Below are positions 37,701 through 49,700 of a stretch of 64,000 nucleotides of DNA, piece after piece. Position 1 is the stretch's first letter. Every line of letters starts with the position of its first letter. The stretch is from Opisthorchis felineus (taxonomy: Eukaryota; Platyhelminthes; Trematoda; Opisthorchiida; Opisthorchiidae): assembly GCA_004794785.1 (NCBI GenBank), contig SJOL01006404.1, positions 158,779 to 222,778 on the forward strand, given 5' to 3'. The translations under genes were made by a program, and so were the position numbers. Under the pieces are notes generated by a model, which worked only from the letters and a program-made list of their open reading frames with translations, ran no database searches and was not told where the DNA came from.

Positions 37701-40700
37701 TGCCACAATATATTTGGAAACGGCCCATTGTTCACTAGAGAAAGTACGAAATGTGGACGCGATTTTTCAAGACGGAAGAAACGTAAATGCTTCTCTTTCC
37801 AAAAAGGGGAATTATTTGCGGCATAAACTAAGGTGGTCACGTTCTTCTTGGAACTTTTGAAAGTAACCATTTCCTTTGTTCCACAAACGGATGAAGTAGG
37901 TATCCAAACAAAGGTTACTACTTATGTCTATTTTAGAGCTGAAGTAGAGATTTAGGGCACCGGTTTAAGAATTGTTGTAGTTCCTCTCGATTTCCGATGG
38001 TCAAAGTCACCGGAAATGTGGTAAGAACAAACGGAAAGTGAAGTCCGCGTCATCTTTTTAATCAAGTAGACTCCACCCTCACGTATGGACTGCACGTATG
38101 AACACGACTAATTAATAGAGTTTAAAGCACCTCAACTCCAGCCGTTTTGGCAAACATCTTACTTTAATTCAAAAAATTGGTTCTGTATACTCTTTAAGTA
38201 CATCATTTTTTACTGACAGTTTTTCATAGTTTTTGTTTTTCATTAGCTACCAACTCGATTGGACTCGTGCAGAACTTACTTACCTGCTGTTAACACTCTG
38301 ACTCGACTTTTCTACAGTTAAGCAGTTTATAGATTTTCATCTCGTACAAAAACATCTCAAACGTACCCTCAGTAAGAGAAGTCCCGAGTAGCTTAAACGG
38401 AATAAAAACATCAGACTACTGGTGTTTGTGCTGATGCAAATTATGCACTTTGCACTAACTTGCTATCCAGAAAACAAGCTAAGAAGTACCCAGTTTGCTA
38501 CAAGGTTCAGTTATCCTTGTTTTATTCACCTGCTGACTACTGCATGGCCACAAAATTTCTCCTGGCTTGTCACCGGTCCTAGCGGTGGGCCTAAGATTTG
38601 AGAGAAAATGGACAAGCTGAAATTTGGGCTGGCTGAGTCACGGTCCAGGGGTTACGACCCGAAACTGCTAACCAAACGTTCGCGTGTTCCATTTTCATAC
38701 GTCCAGCTAACGAGCGCCAATAAAAAAGTATTTTGTGTACAGATCGTCCAGATCGTCCAAAAAAATTCTACTCTAGTAGCTTGGTAATTACCAGGTCCTT
38801 CGCAGAGAAACTCCAAATATTGTGTACAGTCAAGAAAACATACTGCGGTGTCTCGAATATTGTACCAACTAAAAATTGAAGTAGTCTTTGTTGAACAGTT
38901 GAACGTTAGCACAAACGAGAAATTCAGTCTGGTTTCAGTCGGGTCTCTCATTGTCACCAAAATAGTGTGCAAACTAGTGTATTTCGTGAATTCCGTAAAA
39001 GTTTGGTTCAGCTTAGCATGGGTTTGGCGAAAACGTGGAGATTGCGCCTGCCTGATGAACTCCATTAAAATTTGAAACCGGTCGTGGACTCTCGGAGTGT
39101 TTTTAGTGTTCCATCTAGACAAGTTGATGATTAATTATAAACAGCAGTTAGCATTGTTAAACGTCTGGCTTTACTAGGTTTTTAGCTTGAGCTTGTAGCG
39201 ACAGCTGATTAGGATATCCACAAGCTGGACTACCAGGACCTGAGCAGAATGCCTCAGTGATTTGAGAAGTACATTTCTGGTGCGTTTGTCAAAAATTCTC
39301 GGCACCCGATGTCGGCTAAACAAAGCGTGAAACTCATTTGGTCTCACAATTTGACTTAAAAGGCAAGGTCCATAACAAATCAACATGTATTTGTTATCTT
39401 GGGTGAACATCAACACTTTAGAATGCTCCGTCGGTGTAGTTTCCCACGGCTAAACGTCGCACTCACAAAACTGGATTTGAGAAGTGTTTGCAGTGGTGTT
39501 TCTTTGGAAGCATGATAGGATCTCGGTGATCTTATTCTTTTTAAGCGATGCACAAGTTCTCGGAATACGATCGTCCACGCAATAAAATGTACTTCACAAC
39601 CAGTTGACAAATTATAAACCATGGATGACATTTACTGACGGCGAAAAATTCTTGGCTCGAACTTCAATTTTCTCGACTAAAAATGCCATCACATTTAATC
39701 AAGATCCATCTTCTCTCGCAACATATAACAATAACAAACTTGCTCTACAAAATTTCTAATGAACGATTATTTCCAAAGTTACGGCCTGGTGGTCCACATT
39801 TTCGCATTTACTTCCTCTACACTATTTGGATGAGAGGGTAAAACAATCCTCACAGGAGTGGAAAATTCGTGAATGATAGAAGAATTAGGCAATCAGCTGT
39901 GAAGTATATTTGGGTCTATTCATGATCAGTTAGCTTCATTTCCTCTTCAAGGTGGTGATCCCAATACGGGAATGATATTTGGTTGGTTTCTCGCGTGTTC
40001 TGTCTGAAGGGGAACACTGTCTTGTTTACTGTGATACGGTTTACTGTGCAAACACAAAATCTTGTTTTCCCTCTACTAGAGAAATGCATTTTTTTCTATT
40101 ATTTAAAGTTATTTTCATCTTTGTAACAGAAGCACACTATGATATCACTTGCATCGACACACAATTACTCAAACTTTGTCCATCATGCAACCGGTGCAAG
40201 ATTTGGTATTACGCTTTTCTCCGAGAAGGGGATTATTATAGGTAAAAACTTGGTGGTTTCTATTTGAGCCGCAGGTTTCACTAGACCTGAATAAACTATT
40301 CAGACCTGATACGTCAGAACAAAAAGAAATTTTATTGTAACTAACACTCATAAAGCAGTAATTGGTCAGTTGAACATACCCCGAATGACTCAATTTATGT
40401 GAGACCAGTTCGGGCCATGTTTTACAGAAAAAGGATAGTTCCAAGTGCTTGATCTGGGACGATGACATGGGGTTGAAAGCATCAACCATTTTACTTTACG
40501 GATGTAACTTTTACGGGCGTCTTTTACTTCCGGGTCAGGGTACATTTACGCTTGACCCCTTCGGCTCATTCTCAGTGGATATTGTATTTTTTGCCACCGG
40601 TTTTTTTCGTGTGTTCGATTGTTGTGGATGAGTCTTGCAACTGAGTTTGTAAACTTCACTCACGTAGACTGCGTCCAGCTCGATGAATGTAATACGAAAT

Positions 40701-43700
40701 ACAATACATAGAGTAGTACACAAAGTAATATCAGACACATTTTTCATTCTCGTTTGGATCCACTAGCCTCCAGATTTTTCATGGTGGGTTTGATGATTTC
40801 CTTCGTATCGCAGCCTTTAGTTCATCCATTTGTGTGGAAATTTATCTGACTGTTTATTCATTTTTGTGGCAACCTTGTACTTTTACATCTGCAACAACAA
40901 TCTGTTGGTTTACTTGTGCTTGTTGTTGTCGCCACTGCTGAGGGTGTGGCTTTTGATGCAAGCTTCCTGTGACAAAACCTCGTTTTGCCTCATTCGACGC
41001 AGGTGACTTCCTATTTTTCTCATTGGTGAGACTGTGGTGCACTGTGTTTTGCTCCTGTAAGTAGATGTTGAGTGCAATTCTTGCTATAACTCGTCAGACA
41101 GCTGCCTTGAGTCCTCAAAATCGGATCTGTTTTTTCGAATATACGCAAGTTTTGAGTGTTTGTTTGGTAGTCAGTTTTATTCGTACGTTCACAAGTGTTA
41201 GTCTTCTGGCTATCTCTGACTTCTGAATTTAACGTCCTCAAACGTGTCGGTCATCAGGCTTTGCGCAAGTTTTGTAAAATTATGTCCTATAAGGACAAAC
41301 ATGCAGTCATCACTGCAGATTGATAGGTTGATGTTGATCGCACGATATCTGATATCTGCCTCGGCAATAGATCCCGATACTTGTGATTCCACAGTAGTCC
41401 CTATCAGCTATTGACTTATTTACCCATGGAACTGGAAGGAAGTGGTTAGAATATGCTAACGATGTCTTGTCTTATTGCAACTTCGTTGTGGAGCTCGTCT
41501 ATTTCCGAAATAATTTTATCACTTCTCGTTGACTTAGTAATGATCCTATTTGAGGAGTACAGTGGATTTAAATGACAGCGCCATTCCTTCGCTATCCGAA
41601 CCAGTGTTTCTTCAGTGTTTTATTATATTGTTACATAATGTACCATATATAATATAATACATATGATACAGTAAGATAATATTTAAGATAAAATCGGGTT
41701 TTGACCTCTTCCAGAAACCTGTCAATCTAAATGCTGTGTTTACTGGCGGCGCACAGTTTTTAACAAAGCCTCTGAGATAACCGAACAGTTCAGTGAACAA
41801 CTCCACAACCCGAAGAAACTGCATTCTCTCCCACAGTAAATGTCATTTGTAAATGGCCTTTGTGTGGGTTCAGAATGCAGAGTTGATTTAACTTTAATTT
41901 CTAGACAAACAGTCCCGTAATCTCTGTTCATCCCTAGTTCTGATTACTGGGATTCAGTTTCATATTTTCTTTAATCCTCTGACTGCGTTTTAAACTTTCT
42001 AAATTTGGACATGAGTCGGTTTCATTTGACCTACCCTCCACATCCACAGTACAATGCAGTTGTGCGGCTATCGTGAATTCCATTGTGGGTATATGAAAAG
42101 AAAACAACCAGTTCACATAGTCGAGCAGATTACAACAACGTCAGAAAAAGTTTTCGACGTCCTGCAGCTGATAGTTACGTTCATTTCGGTAATGAAATCA
42201 GTATGCAGTTTTCATTAGTGTAAGATATCAATAAAGGTTAAATATTGTGTAGAATACACCAATTTCAAAATAGGTTTGATATAGCTTAGTGATTATGGCT
42301 TGAACTCACTGATCAGGAGCTCCGTGGTTTGAAAACAACCATGGGATTTCGAATGCTCTTTCTAGGCCTCGGCAACCTGGCAGTATTTCAGCCCTTGTGT
42401 TTTCTTGGGGTGGCGCATGAAAAAGATCTTGTAGCTGAGTGGTCTTTATCATTAGTAGTTTCCAAATAACGCTAAGCAGTCCCACAGCTTCCACCTTCCG
42501 AATAACAGAATGATATGTCATTCGCTCAACTGTTCTGATCTGGGATCGTGTTGCTCGTGTTGCTTAAACTATAGTTTGTCAGAGATCTAACCACACTACA
42601 CTGAAGAGCACTACCATTAGTCGTAAGTGGTCGCCGGACTTGTACAATCAGATTCACACCGCTCTCATTTAAACAGTCTTCCTACTGTACTGGCATCATT
42701 ATTCTGATGAGTCCACACCAGAGGGGGGCGGTCGAACTCCGGGCATCTGACATGTGGTGACAACGTGGAGTAAGTACGTTCGCTCAGGACATTTCATACG
42801 CAGCTCCAAGTATGCATTCCTTGCTCATGCCTCCACCTGTGAATCGTCTTCCTCCATCGATCATCACATAAGCTTTTATAACCAACCGTAACAATAGTCT
42901 CTTTCACCAAGCATAGTGGCGGTACAGGGAATCTTACCCCCAGCCACCCGATCTACTAGCCCACTGCTCACCTGGTTTCTGGTCCAGAAAGCTTATTGTA
43001 ATGCACCATGAGGGAATGAGGACATTGGAAGACGCGAGCATTCCGTATTGGTTCTTTAATACCAAATAAACGTGTGAAACGTGTTTATAAGGGCGCTTCT
43101 CCGGGCGAAATGATAGACAGTAGACAACCAAGTCCACACAGAAGGTGAAAGTCACGCAATGAATAACGTCCAATCCAGTCCAGCGGTCACAAATAGGTGT
43201 CTGTGAACGGAAAACAAGGTTTTAGTCTATCGACCTCTAACACACTTGACTCCGTGTGGCGAGATATGGAAACTGACGCAAATTCGATAGGGTGACGTAT
43301 CAACTGATGAATCTAGAAACTTCTGGTCGATAGAAAATTCTTCGTTAGAGTTTGAAACACAGTTTCGTGCATTCTACCTGAATATGTGACATCTACCAGT
43401 TCTACCAATCTGACGTTCGCTTCAGATGCACGCGAGTTGATGTATGCACTTCGAATTGGCACCAGTGGTTTTAACCCCTGGTAGAAGGCAACTGAAATCT
43501 TCAGGGCTCTGATCTCGTTCCTGGTTTACAAGTAACGCTGTTTCATTCAATAGGTTATACGTTGTGAGACAGGCTTCACCGCAACCTGTTAGCACCTGGT
43601 CGTGGTTTGGAAAACCCCTGTACTATAAACTGTATGTGCAGGATTGTCCGTTGGTTTAGGTGGTTACCTCATTCCATATTTTGTAGCACGAGGAAAGGAC

Positions 43701-46700
43701 AGATCTAATTAGGTCAAACCGACAGTTAGAATGGTGTTATAAGCTACACATCCAAAGATCAGGGCCATCGCAATGTCAGGCTTTCCCTCCTATCAGAAAT
43801 TAATGAGAATCTAGAGTGGTGACAAGATTAACTTATCATATTCAACATCCCTTGACACGCTAGGCGAACACTGCAGCGGTGTAAATCACCGTGCCATCTA
43901 TGCTTAGGTTATTCTACCTAAGTTTTTATTAACGTGGGGTTGAATTTAATTCGAGCCAAACCCAGGAAGAACGAGTTGATGACGGAACAAATCAAAGAAG
44001 CTGTCAACCATGCGAACGAACTATTCGTCCAAAGGCTTCTGAACAACCATTGTTGTCCAGAGTAATGGAGTGCTTTGAACCAGGTGCGTGATAGCATTTC
44101 TGGACATCGTTCGTTGAGAGTAAACTGGACAGACATAGCAGTGAATTCAGTGCCACAAGTAACCATCCCACTATCTTTCCTGCTTCTAAAAGTGTAATCA
44201 TTTTGCCGGCATTACAACTGCATACAAGCAACCCCAAGGCTGAAACAGCTAGCGGTTCTGATCTCCTGTCCCCATGTCACCCAAAATCCTCGCTCACATT
44301 CTCAACAAACTAGTGACTGTTCTGTTCAACCTGTTTCCCTGCCTGAAAAACTGCTGACTAATGAACAGTAGCATAGGTTACGCCAATATTTAAAAAATTC
44401 GTTGAATTATGGACTCACTGATTGCGCGCTGTACTTTCGAGAATTTTAACTATTGAATGACCACATTCCAGCCAAAAAAATTCCCGTCAGTTTGTCTTTG
44501 GAAGATTGTGTTTGTGTGCTGTTGCTCAATTAATCATTTCTTCACTTGATTGAAATAGAAAAACAGTTTGGTTGCCTTTTCTGAACTACATCAATGTGTT
44601 CGGCAGCAGCGCTGCTGTTTCGGGTTTGCCCTAAAGTTGGAGGTGCTAGTCCACAAACGTAAGCCTGGATGACCAAATTTCACTCCGCTCCCGACTAATG
44701 CAGTGTTTCCCAGGGTTTGTGTTTTCGGTCTTCTTCGTGTGTTAGTAGCACATCTGGTCCTTGAGTTGATACCCTGGTGCAAACGCACTGTCAGTGTAGT
44801 GCCGTGTCGTAAATGCAAAATGTCGGAACCTAATGTGAATATGCACGACAAACTTAAAGCATTCACGGAAAGTTCTCGGGAGTGTTTACTGTCACCTAAT
44901 ATCGTAAAGCGTCAGAACTTAGAAACCTCTCTGATTCGAGGACCGCTATACGACGAGCGGCCCAGTAGGATGAAATTTGTACTGCTAAATCATCCATCAA
45001 TCATTACTTGAAACAAAACACCTCCCGAAACCTCAAACCGTCTTGTCTCGCTGTATCTACTCTAACCAAAGTTTGAAAACTAGCATTTGGCATACGTGAA
45101 CTCAGGATATCACCTGTATCCACAAGGAAGCCCTGACGTTTGTCATTTTGTATGTCCTTCCACACTGGACTGACCTTTTCTGCGATATATTATCCGGACT
45201 ACTCAGGAAAGGCTTTCTTTCAATTGTCCGATCCCTGGAAAATACTTCCTGATGCTGTTGAGACCAAACGGATATACTTACCAAGGTTATGGCCAGAAGG
45301 CACAAAGACGCTTTTGTCACCCTTCTTTGAGAATCCTGTTGGATGTTGAACACATGTTCCATTCCCTCATGTCTAAATCAGTCTCACTTTCCAACACTCG
45401 GCCAACATTCAAACTCAATCTTGCTTATACTGTAAACTGTCTTAATTTCGTAATCCTGAACTTATCTAAGCCATGTTAACAGCGCCTTTTTTAAACGAAA
45501 ATCAAAAGCAATACATTGTAGCTTGCAAATCTTTGTATTATATTAAAGTTATGAACTGTTCTTTCTTTGGCCCGTTTTTCCAAACGAGTTTAAAACTTTG
45601 CTGTAACCCTGCCCGCTGAAAATTCATTCCCTGTCTCATAAAGTTTCATCTGACTTAAATTGAAACTCACTTCGAAGTTTGTGCTAATTGGTGGGTTGCA
45701 ACCGTCCTCTGAGTGGTCGCCCACCTATCCTATTCTCTCTGGTCCACACTAGGTGCCATAAAAATACGCAGAGACGACGCTAAACTGGTATACACATGCA
45801 AGTTTGGACACGTTGGTAGTGCGGTTTGAAAGAGATGTCTGTTCGTACATTTTCCTGAACCTCTTCAAGCCAGACCATGTGCCTTTTTTTGACAAATGGT
45901 CTTTATCGGTATCGGTGGTTTACATTTGTCATCTCATTCGGTTGCCGTAGACGGCATTGGCTGGTCAGCCTTATAAATTCAGCCGCTGGATCAGGTACCG
46001 TCATGGCTCAAACTATTGTCCAATAGTATGTGGTTAGTAGCAGTTAGCTCTCCAGTTTCCAGTACAGTCAGCCTTATTATAGTACAGAAAATAAATGCAG
46101 AGATTGATAGAATACACGATAGCTGACTGTGTACCTAACGACAGACTACCAGGTGTTCAGATTAGTCGCCAAAAGTTGGTTTATTTTCGCGTTCTCTAAA
46201 CAGCTTTGTGTCCTGATCCTCAAACGGCACGTATGATGCGTACTGTCAAGATTTGCAACAGAACATTAACTTTTTTCTTAGAGAAAAATGTACCGTACCT
46301 GTCTGTGAACAAACAGACCGAATGCTTGGTATCGTTCTTCAGAGTGCAACATCAACCCGATTGTTAGCCAAGCAGGTAACCTCAACAAGATGTGGAAGCG
46401 GAAGAGGTGAGAAACGTCTCGTCGACCGCATCAAACCAATGTGTCACTTAATCAGGTCGAATTGCGCTTTCATTTTCCGACGTTCGAGCCACCGGCTGTA
46501 GGTGGTATTGAACTGCACAGAATGCATATATCTCTAGTCGCTGTTAGATAAGGCTTTTTTGCGTCGCACCTTCGACTGAGCTGTTTCTATACAACATATG
46601 CATTTTACATCTTGTCCAAGTGTTAATTGAGAATATGTGATGAAACTCAGAATACGAGGGAATCGGATACAGGCTACCGGTGAATATTGAATATTGAATA

Positions 46701-49700
46701 TAAGTGGTATCAATCACAACCTGAAGATACTCCGGCATACGGTATATCAACTCTACTGGACCCCAAAATGTCTTCATATTGCAAACTCGTTTGCAGAATG
46801 GCCTAAAAGACAGAGTGAGAGTAACACGGTGAGAATCCCGTTCTCTAGGTTTTCATGCGTCCAGTTAGTCCATACAGTAACCAATAGGTGCACCTGTTTA
46901 ACTATTACCCGACATTCAGCATTTTGTTAACTCCACCGACCTTTTAAGATTAAAAAAAATGAAGGAAAATAGCCTCACCAGAAACAATGTTGAATACCCC
47001 TGGGAATTCCAGGATGTGTATCAAGAGTGGCCAGGCATCCTTTGTAGAAATAATATTTTTTACGCACTGTGTGTACGCACACAACAGTTTCAGGACCCAA
47101 CAGCACATTAAATGTTCACCGAAGTTCGGTCTTCGGTCACACAAAATTATGCTGAAGATAAACAACAGACACGCTAGGGAATGATGAATTAAACCCAAAA
47201 CAGGACTATCTACACTCTAGTTTTTAAAGTGTCTTGTTTTGTTTAAACTAGAGTGTACACTGCAAAGTGGAGAGCATATATGGATGTGCGATATCAGAAC
47301 CAAGTAGCGCGGTTTAGTAAAAATCTACATTGTTCTCTATGAAAATCTTAGGGCGGCAAGGGTATCAACGCAGTAATTATCTTAACAATTTTCCCTTCAT
47401 CGATTCACGAACTGATAAGACATCCAGGCTTCATAGGTTATTCATAAGAAAAAACGTTGCCCATTACTTTTAAGTATCACTACATCTTTAGAAGGACCAT
47501 ATGTGTCCGTTTTTTAAGTTGCAATCAAAAACAACGTTGGAATGTAGGCCTAAAACATTCCTTCGGTCTTTTCATGTGCGTAGTGTGGTGTGTACATTCC
47601 ACAATAGCGCGATAGCCCAATTCACATCAACCATGAGCTAAAAGATTCAATTCAAAGTGCCTAATTATTCTTCTACATTTCCTAATTCATCCAATAGGCG
47701 CATAATTTATGAAGAAGTCTTCAAGGGTGAAATTAATTTTTTATCAGCCGTAAGCCAAAACAGCTCCTTGATTTGAACAGCCTGCTTCTTCATTTTCTTA
47801 CCACATTGAGACTGATTTCTGGGAAAAGGTGAAATTTTCAAGATGTTTTTTCGTAAGAACCCCAAAAGTTTCGGCTTCTTTCACGTCCACTTCCCGCGCT
47901 ACAGTGAAATGTTTTTCTTCTCGCACTTATTCATCCTCTGTATACCTAGTACCTGATGCCAGCACCGTATTGTTGTTAACGTAGTAAAACCCATGAAACA
48001 ATAGTTTTGTTCATCCTCACAGATGTGCGGAATTTTCGAACGATACTGCATCATTCACCTAAGGTTTGACCCCTTCCTGGTACCAAAGAAAACAAGAAGT
48101 AATTGTTTTTCCTTACTCTGCTGTTTTTCCATTTCTACTAATTAACGCTAAGTAGATGTCATCTCTTAAAATGGAGCATCTGTTAGTCTTGTATCCATAA
48201 TATCACGAATGTTTGGATATCGCAATTAGTTCCTTCAACGTATATTCCAAAATATTCACCGCAAAATAGGGTGAAGGCAGGCGTTGTGTAGGGTCACAGC
48301 TCAGGCAAGGATCGAATATGTATTGATGTGGATGAGAACAACCACCTATAGAACGTTTCTTCCGAAATAATTTCTCTTCTGATCACCACATTTTTTGTCG
48401 GAAAGTTGGTCCATCTCTGGCGGCTGTATCTCTCCAATACATCACTCTTGTTAGCAATTCTGTGTTAAGCAGTCAAGACCAGTGGATCAGCTGGCTCACA
48501 GTAGTGAACCACTGACTCACTATGAGCAGAATATGCGTAATTCAAGATGTCATGGGCTGTTTTTTAAGACAAAGCTGTCCCAAATTAACGAGACATTGTT
48601 ACGCGACAGACTTGTTTGAATCCTAAACGACGTCAGCTTCCGGTACGGAGAACTTCATTTTTACCGTCCAGCTGGTTTCACATGAAGGAATAACTGAAAC
48701 CAAATTGTCCTCTGCAAATTCACAGTGTAACAGGGTGTTGGAAGCTCTTTTTACCAGACCTGACTAAGTCACTCAAAGATCTGATGTTACAAAAATCCAA
48801 TAGAGCTAAACGTGTTAATATCCGTTGGTCCTCTATGGCTTCCTTCTTATAAGACGTATTATTGCAAGTAACCCTAATGTCTCACTCTATGTGGATAATG
48901 TTTTTTGGGGTGTAAATCTCAAAAATATTGGCACAATGTTCTCAAATATTGTCTTCTATGTCTTTTCTCTATAGGTTCATTGTTTTTTTCCTCCAAATGA
49001 ATGAACTGTTAAGAATATTCAACGACTATTCCTTGATTCACTACATTAAGATTTTTCGGCGCGGCTACTTCCTCAAAAGGAATGCCTGCAGTGCTCGGCC
49101 AGTGCTCATCTTTTCTGCATTACGGTTAATGGGGAGTGTAACCAATAACCTATTCAAAAATTTACCAGGTAGCCTAGTTTGTGTATGGAGAATTGACAAA
49201 AAGTGGCAAACCTTTTGTCCAGTTTGCTATTTGACTAAAGATACCCTCATTGTTTTTCCAGCTTGAACTTGTCTCTCCACTGATTACTTGCAGCATCTGT
49301 CAGAAATTCGCTATCTCCCTTAGAAACGGCTACGCGTTCCTGCATCATCCTTCCGGCTGAATCCAGACGGTTCTGTACCTGACAGTTTGCAATCGTATTA
49401 TAAAAATCGCTACTCTCTTTGAAACGAAACATAATTATCATCTCTGAGGCTCGCTTTCCGGACATTCAAGACCAGTCTATTGATCCAGCACTGACATGTG
49501 TCGTTTCAATGATACATGTTGAATGAACCGTACACTATTCACCGTTATAAAGATTCGTATGAGGATAGATAGTCGTAGTACTTTCATTTGAGTGGCTGAG
49601 TCATTGTTTGTGCTAATACTTAAATACTCGTTGTGACTGTCCTGAAATTCGTTTGCGGAGTGGTGAAGTTCTATACCTACTAGTGCACACGTTTACAAAT

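Noticed and set aside
38652..39122. 156-codon minus-strand ORF
   Set aside because: It runs antisense through the hammerhead repeat copy 3, so it is repeat-derived chance coding.
42694..42735. CTGATGAGTCC resembling a hammerhead core
   Set aside because: No GAAA at the right distance and no cleavage triplet; it lies within a SINE tail.
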